A DNA stretch of 64,000 bases from Diaporthe sp. PMI_573 (taxonomy: Eukaryota > Ascomycota > Sordariomycetes > Diaporthales > Diaporthaceae): NCBI GenBank assembly GCA_021399435.1, contig JAJTUP010000034.1, positions 310,001 to 374,000 on the forward strand, given 5' to 3'. Under the pieces are notes generated by a model. The model did not search any database. It was not told the DNA's origin and saw only the letters and a program-made list of their open reading frames with translations. A program made the translations under genes and the position numbers. Below, piece after piece: positions 36,396 to 48,695 of the stretch. Position 1 is the first letter of the stretch; each line of letters begins with the position of its first letter.

Positions 36396-38641
36396 AATGT
36401 ATTCACTTGATGACCATGGATGTTGAGATGTCGAGCGTGGAGGAAATTCGGATCATAAGCGAGTGGACTCTGGATTGTTTGTAAACCAAACCAGAGGATT
36501 TTCGGGATTGTGCAAGGACGGAAATTCGTTTTCACAATGTTGACTGGTCAAGTCCTTTGTCAAGCCAAAACGGGTTGGCATGTGATCCAGGGGGGAACGT
36601 AGCTACTTAAGTACTTGTCAACACTGGTTGAAAAGCTTCGATGAGTCTAGAAGGATACGCAATGGCCAGGGCAGACCAGGCGATGGACCGACAATGACGG
36701 CGAGGGATTAGCCATGGCGCCGAGCAAAGCCAAGAGCAGGTCCTACGAGTTCGACGAACCACGAGGCAGCATATGAGGAACCACCAGGTATCTAGCTTCG
36801 CGACGAGGCTCGCGTGAGTATGTGGGTGCCCCAACAACCCGTTATCAAGAGTGTTGGAGTGTTTTATTGGGTCCAATGGCATCATACCAAGCCTCCTGGC
36901 AGTCCAAAGAGCTAGGCGGTGCTGGGCGGCACCGGGGCGGGAGTCTGGGCGGAAGGCTTGGCTGCTCCTGTTTTCCGAGGACAGACGCCGATGGAAGTCA
37001 TTCTGGGCGCAGGAATTGCATCGAGGATCCTCGCTGCTGGAGTAAAGATGCCGTTTGCGTTGCCCCGATCGAACCAGAGGCGCAGAGCGGTCGCAGGCGG
37101 AGGCCGAGCCAAGAAGTGACTAGTCTCTTGTCATACTCGCTCAACGCCGAGAGCGGGCGACGAACCTGGGGGCGGCCAATGAGGGCGTCCTGGCGACTTA
37201 GATAATCAGCCCCGGCCAAGGCTGCCCGTGACCTAGTTAGCCGGTGCCGAGACCTGGTGGGCGAACGAGGCTGGGAAGGTGCAGGTAGATTTTCGACGCT
37301 TGTTGCAGCAAAGATTTGCCTCCCAAGCAAATGGGACCATATATCAAGACTCCGGAAGTGCTTGGTCGAGGGACAAGGACCCTGCAGGCGTCTTGGTCAA
37401 GCTTTGGGGGGGCGGCTGGGCCTGCGGGCAGACTGGCATGGCATAGAGCCCTTTGGCACGGAGTACAACGATATGTCGGTAGAAGTGGCTGCTGCCGCGT
37501 CGCCACGGTGAAGGAGGTGCCGTGGCAGGCAGGCAGGCATGGCTGGCCTTGTCGAAGCAGCCGACAAGTCAGTCACTTTGGGCAGCTCCGGAACGGAGTG
37601 GCCTGTCTGTGCCGGACAGCCGAGCTGGAAGCCGGGGGTGCAACTGACTGACGATGTGCGGCGCTGGAGGAAAAGCTCCCAGTTCCCATCTTTTGGTCCG
37701 GCGGCTGAACCAGTTTCTGTTCTTGCGTCTGGTCTTGCGTCACCATACTGCTGCATGGTGTTGTCGTAATATGTAGGTCAGCCGGCTTACCTCGAAAGAG
37801 GTGCTCGCCTCTTCCCACGCACGCAGGGCACGCAGGGCACGTCAGGCCCAGGCCGCTCACCCCACATGGAGCATCATTGGCCAATGCCTCTCGGTCAAGG
37901 TCGAGACCCCGGCACAAATCGGCACGGCGCACGGCAAGCACTGACTAGGGCTGTTTCTGGACTGGCCTGACTGGGTACACACTACTGTGATGCTTAAGTA
38001 GGTATCTCCCCAGCTCCTGAAACGGCGACAAGATGGATCCAGGACCCGTGCTGCGCAACATGCCTTGGGTCAGGCTGTGCGAAGTGCAGATGTGTGAAAT
38101 GGTGTAGTGTGGTTAGACTTCCTGACTTCCCAGATTGCTTTGAGGGCAGGGTTTAAGGTTCATCACGGCCCTGTCCCGCACCCACCCTTACGTTTTGGTT
38201 CCATCCTCCGTCTTGATGGCTCGCGGGGGGAGGAGTATGGCGAGACGGATGCAAGCTCCTGATTCGTTCAGCCACCGGATGCGGTACGGTGTACTGGGCA
38301 CCACGGGCGGCACCAATACTGTGTGGACGGGTGATACGCAGTACTCGGAGACTGGATGCGTGCAAGTGCGCCTCTCTCGGATTAGGTGAGCAAGCAAAGC
38401 CGCGGCCTTCAAGCCTTCAACCTCGCTCTTTCCAAACCTCTCCCCCAAACGACGCACAGCACTCCTCACAACAACTCTGCACCGCCATCCAGATCCGTTG
38501 ACAACGTCATCAACCTCATCAACTACCACTTCACTCCATCTGCCGCATTGGTACCGTCCATCACTCGCAGCGCATCCATTGCGACCCAAGACACCTCTCC
38601 CGCCCTCGAAGCCGCCCCTTCGATCATTACGTCATTTCGCA
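36396..38641. other. Intergenic, ENA promoter side and disordered-protein leader
   Basis: About 2.2 kb between two divergent start codons. No gene recognised; open frames overlap on both strands without motifs. The last 250 bp is CT-rich with repeated short CA/CT tracts and is probably the leader of the downstream gene. Confidence 0.5.
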
Positions 38642-39820
38642 ATGGCCGACAGCTCAGCTCCCGTTAGCAGCGCAGGTGCGTCTAGGCCCCCCCAGCCCAG
38701 CCCAGCCTTGTTGCAACCCCGTCCTCGAAATGCCCGTCAATCGCACCTCTGCTGCGTCGTCACCGCCCAACCCAGCTCCAGCGAGCTTCAAACAACCCTG
38801 CTCCCGCTTTTCCCGGTCTGCTGTTCACCATTTTGCGCAACTCCTTCCCGCCTTGCCCCCTCGCGCCACTGCTAACATCTCTACCACACGCGCGCAGCTC
38901 AGCCGAACGTCGCCCCAGTTGCCGCGCCCGCCGCCGACAATGCGCTGCCTAAGAATCCGCCCGCCGAGGCCCCAGCTGACAAGCCGGCTGAGGCCACTCC
39001 TGCCCCTCTAGGAGGCGCGGATTCTCTCTCCTTGGCTCCCGAGACCAGCAAGCAGGAAAGCGCTCCTGCCGCCGAGGCCAGTGGCACGACTGATGCCCCT
39101 ACGAGCAACAGCAACGGTGTCAATGGTACTGCGGCCGGGGCCAAGTTTGAGCCTGTGGTCCCGGAGGAGAAGAAGGCCGATACCGCAGCTCCCGCCCCTG
39201 CTGTGGAGAACCCGGCCTCCTCTTCGGCAGCCCCCGGAGAAGGCGCCTCCGAGTCGGCTGCTCCCGCCCAAGCGCCCGTTATGACCGGCGCACTTGGTGG
39301 GTCTGGGCCAAAGCCGGCCCAGTCAACCGACGACGATGGTGTCAAGGATGCTGCTGCTGATACCAAGCCCGCCGAACTGAACGGCGCCGACGAGAAAGAT
39401 GTGGAGATGAAGGACAGCGCTGACGCAGCTCCAGCTCCTGAGACTTCTGGAACTTCCTCAGCGGCGCCAGTTGCCCCAGAGAAACCGGCGCCTGCTCCCG
39501 CAGCCACAGCTGAGCCTGCTTCCAACACCGAGGCTGGCACCACCTCCGCAGAGACCGGCGAGAAACGCAAGGTCGAGGCGGCCGGCACCAATGGGGCCAC
39601 CGCGGCTGAGGAACCTGCCGAGAAGAAGCAGAAGCAGGGCGTGGTCGGCAAGGTCGTTGAAAAGGCCAAGGAAGTCGTCGAGGAGATAAAGGAGAAGACT
39701 GAAACCAAGAAGGACAACGGTCCGACTCGGAAGGCGAGCAAGAAGGGCAAGAAGGAAGTTGCGCCTGTGCCTCTAGGCCGCACGGCGCGCAAGACAAGGA
39801 GTCAGGGCACCGCTGATTAG
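38642..39820 (+). CDS. Ala/Pro/Glu-rich disordered, probably nuclear protein
   Basis: Exons 38642-38675 and 38898-39820, joined as SSA-AQPNVAPVAA across a 222 bp intron, give 318 residues. Almost the whole protein is low complexity (Ala, Pro, Glu, Ser, Thr) and predicted disordered by eye. Two basic clusters resemble nuclear localisation signals (EKRKVEA, AEKKQKQG), followed by a charged helix-like stretch (VVEKAKEVVEEIKEKTETKK) and a strongly basic tail (RKASKKGKKE, GRTARKTRS). No catalytic or folded domain is visible. The only 34-base coding exon 1 makes start choice dependent on the splice model, but ATGGCCGAC in good context supports it. Function unknown; a chromatin- or DNA-associated role is only an inference from the basic C-terminus. 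Confidence 0.78.
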
Positions 39821-40442
39821 GCGATGAGAAGTGCGACTGGAGTTTGAATGATTGAATAGCGGCCTCATACCAGCGGCGGCTGAGCTGCGCTATGGCACAA
39901 CGAGTGGCCGTATGAATAAAGAGCACCAGTAGGTGAGATTTCTTCATTCCTTCTAGGGTCAGGGTTGGAAGGTTCTGCGGGCCCAACAGCGGGAACGGGC
40001 GGAAAATGGGTGCCTCGGACTTTGGAGTTTTGTTTTCTGGTGCCTTTCATTGATTTCGTGACGGTCTTGGTCCCGCCCCCGGTTTGCTTTGAGTACCGCT
40101 GGTGCGCTCATGATGATTGTATATACGCTGGTGTGAGCGCAAGAAAAGCAGAATCCACGTTGACTTGCACTGAATCATCTGATCCTAGCAGAGTTGTGAG
40201 CCTTCTAGTACGCGACCCCGGAAAGGTTCTGGACCGCGTTCCAAGGGGTATTATGGGGATCGCCTTGATGATTGGTTTTATACTACAGTAAGCTCGATTT
40301 AAGGAACACCTGCTTCTAAGGCGAACTTTAATATGGCGCTAAGAGATCCACCTGGCCCAATGCACTTGCTGGGTATATGTAACCACTATATACAACGCGC
40401 AAAAACACTACAGCTGAATCAGGGTATATTTACTAACAAGCA
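39821..40442. other. Intergenic between convergent stops
   Basis: About 620 bp holding the 3' UTRs of the disordered protein and the nucleotide-sugar transporter. Nothing else recognised. Confidence 0.5.
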
Positions 40443-41703
40443 CTAAGCCATGGATGAGTATCTGGGCTTTTCGACCTCGGCCTTGCCCTGTTCTGCGGGA
40501 TTGAGAGGCGCGTCTCTTTTCCATAAGGAGCCAAAGACACCTCCCAAGACTAATGCAATGCCACAGTAAAGCTGGAAAATAATTAGTTAATATGCCGATC
40601 CGTCCTACAAGCATCTGGCCACTTACCTCAGCACTTAATGTATGAGGCGACGCGACTAATGGAATTGTCAACGCCGCCAGGAACCCCAAGCTCTGCGCAT
40701 AGTTTTTGGCAATAGTGCTCGCTATGCAAACTGCCCACGACACCAGAAACCCACCAATGGCTTGCAATAATACCAGGGCCCAGACCAAAACAGTATAACC
40801 GCGGAAACAGCCTTTGAAGCCCAGGTCTGACTGCCACATCAGCCCGCCCAGGGAACACAGACAGGTGTATGCTGCCAGCTGGGCGTTACGAACCATGAAG
40901 CTATTCTCTGAGGTCTTCAGGACGGCCTCCATGTACACGCCTGCAAAGGCGCTGCAGAACGCCGCGACCATCATAGCGACAATCCCAAAGGCCATGTCCT
41001 TGCCTGCATCGTCCGCGCGTGGGGCCCCGAAGGAACGCGCCGCAGAGCCAACCTGCACCAAAACCAAGCCTGTGGTCATGACGACCAGGCACAACCACTG
41101 ATGCGGCTGCAGGGTCTGCTTGAGGAGCACCCTGCTGAACACCGGGGTCAGGATGAGCTTGACCTGCGAGAGCATCAGGTACGGCAGTATGTCGAGGTTG
41201 TACGCGCCCAGGCTCTGGGACGTGGCGGAGAGCGTGTACAGGAAGGCCGGGACGGCTGAGTTGTCGTGCCCGGCCAGCACGTGGCCCAGGAAGTTTGATG
41301 GACCTGGCTCAGCGCAGCTCTCGGTGCTACTCTTTAAAAAGCCGTGCGCGGCGATGGCCAGGGAAATCAACATCTTGAGACCTTCGGACAGGACGACGGC
41401 GCTCAGGGGCTTGTATTGCACCGAGTCGTCGACCTGACGCGTCTGTAGCCTGTGCTGCAGCTGGTATATGTATTATACACGGTCAGTGGGATATCTGAAG
41501 AGCTACCTAGTGGTCTGTATGCATGAGTATATTAAACCTACCAGTATGCTAGCAGCATTTTGGCACATGAGCTAAAAGCTTGCTTGTCAGATCCAGTTGA
41601 TCTCAAAAAGGAATCAGAAAGCGAGGTTTACCAGCGCGAGAACGACTGCAGCCGTTGCATGGGGCCATCGCCAATGTACACTCAAGCTACTACTTTCCGC
41701 CAT
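40443..41703 (-). CDS. Nucleotide-sugar transporter (SLC35A family)
   Basis: Golgi antiporter bringing UDP-GlcNAc, UDP-galactose or a similar nucleotide sugar into the lumen (family knowledge; substrate not decided). Exons 41703-41632, 41571-41542 (a 30 bp micro-exon), 41460-40627 and 40571-40443 give 354 residues with about ten hydrophobic segments. The micro-exon encodes LMCQNAASIL, the conserved first-helix motif. Other family motifs are AVVLSEGLKMLISL, YNLDILPYLMLSQVKLILTPVFS, FCSAFAGVYMEAVLK and GGFLVSWAVCIASTIAKNYAQSLGF. The last exon gives ALVLGGVFGSLW and a hydrophilic tail. All four exons are in phase 0. Divergent from a GT8 glycosyltransferase, which could use the sugar it delivers. 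Confidence 0.88.
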
Positions 41704-42477
41704 GGGTTGGGTGATGCCGCTGACTTCGGCCCAGCGTTTGCCTGGTCGATATTGAACGTCGAAGAGACAAAAAGGATGCAGGTACAATACCCTATTCAGC
41801 ACGAGTGATCCGTTCCTAAAATTATTGCTGCACGATCCGGAAAGGGGGTCACTTTTAGGCGAAACATTTGGGTTGGGTTCGTCAGAAGTGGACCCAAAAG
41901 TTTAAGCGGTTTCTAGTGCCTCTGACAGCCGTGTCGGGGGGCTTATGTCCGCATATTTAAACTACTTGTAAGTATTTGACAGCTGGATACGAGATTTGTG
42001 GCGCCGTTGAAGGCCCATGCTCAATAAATGACCGAGGGAAGACGGGGAGACAGCGGCCTCATTCGGTTCCAGAGTACTTGAATTGCTTAGCGCTCGGCAG
42101 GGTTCCGCTGCCAAGTCCAAATATACGGGCCACGTGCAGTGTGTCTTACGCGGCACCCTATCATTAAAAATAGCAACGATTTCCCAAAATGCAGCTTCTC
42201 CGAGGGGCATGACTGGATTGTGTTTATGGAGAGTTCTTCACACTGCCTGAGAAGCACTTCTCCAGGACATCGTCTTAAACACCCCCCCTTTCCGTCTTGA
42301 AGCCTTGTTTTGATTCCACGATAGTCTCATAATTAGACTCCCCGCCCATTTCCAATGTCCAGATTCTGTCTCAAATCTTCATGTTCGTGAGCAAACGCTG
42401 ACAACAGAACTTATCGAGCGTTTTTAGGATTGGGTTGAGGGTCGAGTCAAGCTGAGGCGACTTTCCCTAGGGCTAAC
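41704..42477. promoter_or_regulatory. Shared promoter region, nucleotide-sugar transporter / GT8
   Basis: 774 bp between two divergent genes that both act in Golgi glycosylation. A tatttaaa string at about 41953-41960 is a possible TATA element; an upstream CT-rich stretch lies near 42280-42300. No third gene. Confidence 0.55.
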
Positions 42478-43799
42478 ATGTTGTTCCCATTGAAACGCAC
42501 GATTGCATTGACCTGTGTGGTCTTCGTCTTTGTTTTTTTGACAGGTTACCAGTCACTGAAGCTCAACTACATCCAGAATCCTCTCCAGCATGTCTTAAAG
42601 AACGGATCAATCGAAGTGCCATCGTTTATTACGGACCTGAGGCCATTCTGGACTACCGAGCAGCTTGAACCCCGATTTGCCTATGTGCAATATGCTACGG
42701 ATATTGATTATCTCTGCAACGCGGTAAGTGTTTGATTGAATACCCACCAAATACACCTGCTTAGAACGCGAAGTGAGCTGATAAAATGACATCAGGTGAT
42801 CAATTTCTACCGCCTGGAGAGATACGGTAGCAAATACGATCAGGTCCTGATACTCCCTGAACAGTGGACGGAAGGGGATTCGAAGGAAGCAAAAGCAATC
42901 AAGAATATTCAGACCGCACTTCCTAAGCTCGGGCTTCGACCGTTGGGGCTTCTCACCACGCAAAAGGGCGACATAACATGGGCCAAGAGCCTCACCAAGT
43001 TCCACGCATTCAACCTGACCGACTACACCCGCGTCTTAGCGTTTGACTCGGACTCGCTGGTCCTCAATAATAGTAAGCAACTTTTAGATACGCTTAACCC
43101 CTCCAAGAAGAAATCTCTCCCATCTGTGGCCTGGCCTCAAAGGACTTATTACGCTGGTGGTCTAAAATAGGCTATGGCCACACTATGGCCCTTTATTTCC
43201 CCTACTTGTATGAAATTACTCCCTTGGTGCTCTGATAGCTGACTCCGAATGCTGCAGTGGACCACTACTTCCTGGCCCCGATGGCCGGGCTCGCAGTCCC
43301 GCGCGCGTACTGGCTAAACGACAAGGACGCGGCCATCGCCGACCAGGTGCTGGGCTCTCACGTCATGCTGCTCGAGCCGAACGAGGCGCGGTACATCAAG
43401 ATCGTCGACGAGGCGCTCAGCTCGGGCGACTTCGACATGGAGGTCATCAACCACCTGTTCAAGGACTCGGTCATGATCCTGCCGCACCGGCGGCTGGCCC
43501 TGCTGACGGGGGAGTTCCGCGCCAAGGACCACCGCGCCTACCTCGCGCCGGACGAGGACGACGACTGGAACGCCATGGCCGAGGTCTCGAGGGCGTACCT
43601 GGTCCACTTCAGCGACTGGCCGCTGCCGAAGCCCTGGAGGCATCACTCGAATTCTGACTGGGAGAAAGTCCGGCCCGAGTGTCCCGAGGACGAGGAGGAA
43701 AGGGACGACCGGCCGAAGTGTGCTGATAGGGTGATGTGGGAGGGGTTCTATGAGGACTACAACAGTGATAAGGCCCGTTACTGCGCGCCTCTAATGTAA
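42478..43799 (+). CDS. GT8-type Golgi glycosyltransferase (Gnt1/glycogenin-like)
   Basis: Type II membrane glycosyltransferase, likely alpha-N-acetylglucosaminyl or glucosyl transferase (inferred from family). Exons 42478-42723, 42796-43072 and 43258-43799 give 354 residues. A single transmembrane anchor lies at about 7-24 (hydrophobic run ALTCVVFVFVFLTG), then FAYVQYATDIDYLCNAVINF, the nucleotide-sugar DxD motif in LAFDSDSLVLNN (166-168), and MDHYFLAP formed exactly across intron 2. A late HFSDWPLPKPW motif carries the conserved His of this group, and the C-terminus ends CADRVMWEGFYEDYNSDKARYC. The split codon in NNM confirms the second join. Intron 2 (185 bp) is longer than most. Divergent with the sugar transporter. 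Confidence 0.9.
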
Positions 43800-44533
43800 A
43801 AAGACCTGAGATTAGTAGAAAAATACCAGCCACTCCACAGCCTTCTACGCCCATTCAGGGCACCCACAGCGTCCCCATTGTTGACGATAGGAGCAGGGGC
43901 TCTGGACTTTGGGCATTGCTAGACTCGACTCGTCCTCCGGCAAATACCATGGCGCTCTGGCTCATCCCTCCTCCCAACGGGTCGAATAGTCAAAGCTATC
44001 AAAATCCTTCTAGCCGGCTGACGGAGACACGGAGGCGGCTAAACGACCGCCCGCAAGAGACTTGTGGAAGGAACGCACAGCGACACCGATATGCCGCTGA
44101 ATTTGTTCGGGTGTCTTGACTCCGCCGCAAGGGTTTTGCTGCTCCCCAGTCACACGTCTCACCACTCTTCTCAATGTCACGCGGCATATACTCATCTCGG
44201 TGTCCATCACAGTCAGGTAACGTCTGACAGTAGACATAAATGCGTGATCAACATCTAGTGAACTCATTTCATTAGACGTGCTCAAAGTATCAGCCCAGTA
44301 TGGCCCAGAAAGAGAAACTGTCGTGCGGTCGAGAGAACTCCTATCTCAAGCCTCATTCCGCCCGAAACAACCAAGAGGATGCCCTGTCATCCATGGCAAC
44401 CTCGTGGCAACATATCAAATTGACGACTTATTCTGACCATAAGCTTGGACAAATCGTCAGATAGCTCAGCAACAGCCAAAGGGGCCGTTGAGTCCTTTCC
44501 TCCACCTCAATGCCACCAACCGGCTGAGAATTA
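43800..44533. other. Intergenic between convergent genes
   Basis: About 730 bp holding 3' flanks of the GT8 and hypothetical genes. No gene recognised. Confidence 0.45.
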
Positions 44534-45391
44534 TCAAGGCTGGCGGGGGACCCGAGCAAGCCAACAAGACTCTGAGAACGTCCGAAAGATGTCGAACTCG
44601 ATCTCAGACAACCTCTTGTGGGTTGTCTTGATGGTTTCCAACAGTTCCATCTTCTGGCCCAGGTCTCGGAAGCGGACTGATAGCTCGACGAATAGGTTCT
44701 TGTTGGTGCGGCCCATCCCTCATCGCGGTGTCTTGTCGTTGGCAGCGAAAGTCGATCCTCCACCGGTCTTGCTCGTACTCTGGGGATCGGCGCCGGGTTT
44801 CTGAAAAACAGCTTGTCCGCTGCTCGGGACTCGAGCTCGGTCGAGTTCGCTGGCGCCCTGAAGCGATCTGGAGGGCGAAGGTCGGGGCGGGGCCGGCCGG
44901 GTTGGGGCCACGGTGCCGGTGCTGCTGACCGGTGGGCCAATGGGGAGGAAGCTGGCGGAATCTGGAGCCCATCCTTCAGGTGCGCCCATGACAAGCCTAG
45001 CTCTGGGTCTGCCGTATCTGTAGACGGGCTGCTGTGTGGGCGAGGGCAGAGACAAACCAGTGGTCGCATGTTGCTCAGGGACGGCAGAAGTTGTCACAGG
45101 TCCGGCATTGCTGTTCGAGGACGGGGCTGGGGTGGTGCTCGACAAAGATGTGCCCGGGAACGGCACATCTTGCTTACCAGGCTCTACCTGGGCAAGCCAT
45201 TGGGCGACCCTTAGGGCCTTGTTGTTGCTCAGACAGTGTGTTTTCGGAATCAAGGCCATGTTGTTCTCAGATTCCTGTACAGGTATGGGCTCGTTTGGGA
45301 AGGTTGATATCCGGGTGTTGTGAGAGGATGACTCCTCTTGCGGCAGCTTGTGCTTGTTTATGGTCAATCTTGCCAAAAGATGGGTTTTCAT
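44534..45391 (-). CDS. Hypothetical, partly disordered protein with a C-terminal helix
   Basis: Not recognised. From ATG 45391-45389 the frame reads MKTHLLARLTINKHKLPQEE, then a possibly folded stretch (NNKALRVAQWLAQVEPGK), then a long Ser/Pro/Thr-rich disordered part, and stops at TGA 44722-44720. The same frame resumes immediately with TNKNLFVELSVRFRDLGQKM and ELLETIKTTHKRLSEIEFDI, an amphipathic helix that looks genuinely coding, ending at 44534. The simplest model is a 60 bp intron (44778-44719, gtacga..gatgag) that removes the TGA and keeps the frame, giving about 265 residues. Alternatives are a mutated CGA codon (pseudogene), stop read-through, or a start further upstream. No neighbour suggests a role. 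Confidence 0.5.
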
Positions 45392-48300
45392 GATTTGAAA
45401 AAGAGACACACGGTAGTTGAGATTAACGAGTCCAGGAGCCGGCGTAGAAGTCGAGCTTTAGGTTGTTGCTCCGTCAGGCGTCCAGTGTCCAGTCCTGTTT
45501 TAGGTCTTCCTTTGAAACAAAAATGGACAAACACACACAAGCCTTCCAGAGTGACTGTCCGTTGTGGGTCATTGGCTACCCAGGTACCGGTATGGGACAG
45601 AATCGCCTCTAGCGGTGGCTTCAGTGGCAGGCACAAATTCCTTGACTTTTGTGCGGATGGAAGTAGCTTTCTCTTTCTGCACAGCACTTTGCTTCGGACA
45701 ATTAGCACTAAAGTCTCATGTAGTAATGGATGTCTTCCTTTCTACACCTGTGCTATAGAAAATGGCCCTGTCTAGTGATAAAATGCTCCAAGTGACCTCT
45801 ACTTGCCGACTCGCTTGGATGACTTCCATGAATTGTGCGTGGAACCCACACTCATCACAACCAACTTGGCCTAAAGACATGCATAAGTCGACAGCAGCAA
45901 GAAGCTGTAAAGGTAGCTGAGGCACTCTCCACCTCTTGACTTACCTGGCTAGCAAAATCGTTGCCATTATGCTGATTAGAGCCTTCATGTTGACAATGAT
46001 CCAGTGGCAGAATGTGCTTTTAAGTAGATAGATGGAGACTCATGGGATCCAGTAAGACAAAGTAGCGGAAGTTGTTCTCGAAAGGATTGTGCACAATATC
46101 ACCTACCAAAGCACTTGACAAAGCAATTGTGTTGTTTGCCTTAAGCTTGATGGTCATCAGGCATTGCACTATCCATAATGGAACCAAATGCAGACTTGGC
46201 AAAAGTAAATGCAAAGAGACAGCGAATTGTGCAGATTGGAGCCCCCCTTTAATTCCACCAGGTGAAGACTGCCCCAAAGAGGCCCAGACCAAGCCAAGGA
46301 ATAATATCTGGTAGCACCTTTTGTTATTGAGAACCCTGCTGGGCTCTCAACACTGCATGCACATGCATGTTGCAGCGTCAATGAAGTTGTTGTGATGATG
46401 ACCTTTTCTTTCGGCTACCTTGGGTACCAAAGTCGAACAGGGAGCAAAGCCCCTATTACACAATGACTAGTGATAATGTCTTCACTTCGTTGCCTTTAGA
46501 TATTAATGCGGATGTAGGTGTTGTATGTTGAGTCAGCGTTGGCGAATTTTACTCGGCAGATGAGTGGATTATCATTTAGTATGAAATAGCACATGCTAGA
46601 TTCGAGCACCACCATGTACCAATCCCTGGCTCTGCTTTTCACTGCACTGACTGATATTCTGGCCTTGATGACCACATGTTGAGTGTATATTATAGTTGGT
46701 CAAGTATTAGCGTGGAAGAGAAATCCTTTTTGCCGCAGCAGAGGCGTTAGGCCAGACCGCCCGTGCTGCTGCACTAAAAGGGCAAATTGGATTTTTTTTT
46801 TTCAATAGGGCTGAGGTCGTTAGCCGCCGAGACGGTGATGCCAGCGGCGGCGTGGTAATCCCGCAGTTCGCGTCCTTGGCTCGTAACGGCGCTTTCGAGG
46901 CGGCCGATGTTGGTCGGACCGACGGTAAGATCAGATACGAGCGGCTGCACGCTGCAGACTGGGCTAATTCGTAGGGCAACTGCTTGGACGCTGACACCAA
47001 CATCAGGCAAGTGCTTGCAGCTTGTTGAGGGATGGCGAAATGTATGGGCAGCAAGATCTCATGGCCACTGGGCTGGGAAAGGGGAGCAAGTGTCTCCAAG
47101 GATGTCAGCTGCTCCGACAGACGATCAACAGATCTTTGAACATCACTATTTCCCAGGCATGAAGGGTCTCGTCGGGGCCCCACCCATTCGCGGGACAAGT
47201 GGACACAGCCTCCTTCGCTAACGGGACAGCGGGAATGCCGTTGTAGTCATCACAAGGTGGCAATAACAAAAGAGGAGAGCAAAGGAAAGTACACTGTAAT
47301 CAGACAAGATGGGTCAACAAGATCGGGCCCAGAAGAGCTGGCGGTATCTCCAACACATCTGGAGGGGAGAAAACTTGGGTCGTCCGGTCGCATGAGACGC
47401 GTATTGGTTGCGTGAGATGGGTGCAATGTCGACCTCTTCCTTTGTTTGAATACGAGATTGGCAGCAAGTCAGTCGGCTTAAAATAGTTTCTAGTGTGGCA
47501 CTGTGCGACAGAAATCCCAAAACCCAGCAATCCGGAGTGAGCCCAGTCCCAACAAGGCCCCTGCTGCTGTTAGTGTGGTTCTGTGTTCAGGTGTTCAGGG
47601 GACTAGGGTACCTGGGTACACTGGCTACTGTGGGAACGGGGATAGGTAAGCTCTGGCTCGGTAACCCCCTCTGGCCAAGGGTCAGAACTGCCAGATGGGC
47701 CAAGGAGAAGGCAGGAGAATCAGCGACCTTGTTGCTGGCGCGTGCCAGGGGACTGCTGGCCTCTGAGGTCATCGGGCCCACTGTCAGAACCTAGGCAAGG
47801 CTTATCACCCTGTGTCGCGTCGCAGTCAGTCCAAGCAGATAGACTTTTCTCGACGGCAGGGAAATCCTGCTTCTATTCGCCAGGGCCCGTCGACACGGCC
47901 CAGGAGGACCCAAGAACACCTCTTTCTGGGCCGCCCTCGGTGCTGCTTTTGGCGCTGGGCCGGGCCCCTCCTCCACAATTCTGCATCTCCAGAATTCCAG
48001 ATCGAGGCCATCCCTTGCATCGCTCTGCTTTGACGGACTTCTTGGGGGGTCCCTCTCCAGAGTGTACCGGGGGCCCGGGATTCTCCCACCAACCACCCTC
48101 GCCCTCAACAAGCCGCTACCGTTGTCGTCATTGTTTATTCTTCCCTTCCCACCCTCTTCCCCTCAACTCCTCCCGTGTGGATTCGGCACTCTCTCTGCAC
48201 TTTCCCATCGTGCCTGTCGACGACTCTGCGTCATCCACTCGTTTGATATTGATCAACCGACCCTCCAGATGGCACACTGACCACCCCGTCCTCGGATCGA

Positions 48301-48695
48301 AGCGAAGCGACTCGACTCGGCTCGACGACATTCTAACTGAACTCAACCACCCAGCGCCACGGCCTTCACTGTCTAGGGCCGCACCAGTTTTCACCCGAGC
48401 ATCGCTTGGCTGAGCGACAGGGAGCCTCTTCTGTCCTGCCTCTGCCGTCCCGGTATCTGCGAGTCGCGAAAGAGGGGGGCACCGGCCAGAAAATCCGCTC
48501 TCTGCCCAACTGGAGATCACTCCCAAACATCCTCGTTGCGCCTGTCTCCGGGCCCGACCGCTTCTCGTCCGTCATCTTCACCTTGACCTCCATCTGCTTG
48601 TGATACAGAGTTTTGCGCCTCTCGCCTCGTTTGGTGGAACGAAATAGGTCCATTGCCCCGTGCTGGGCACGCTTCTCCTCTAGACGAAGCACGCC
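45392..48695. other. Intergenic, including CT-rich leader of the channel gene
   Basis: About 3.3 kb with no supportable gene. The 46.0-46.7 kb part is AT-richer. From about 47.9 to 48.6 kb the plus strand is CT-rich (ttcccttcccaccctcttcccctcaactcctcc), typical of a fungal promoter and leader; a long frame at 47742-48413 there has no motif and is taken as leader sequence. Confidence 0.5.

Noticed and set aside
47742..48413. 223-codon frame upstream of the channel gene
   Set aside because: It lies in a CT-rich leader, is rich in Pro/Ser by composition, and does not join to the channel exons.
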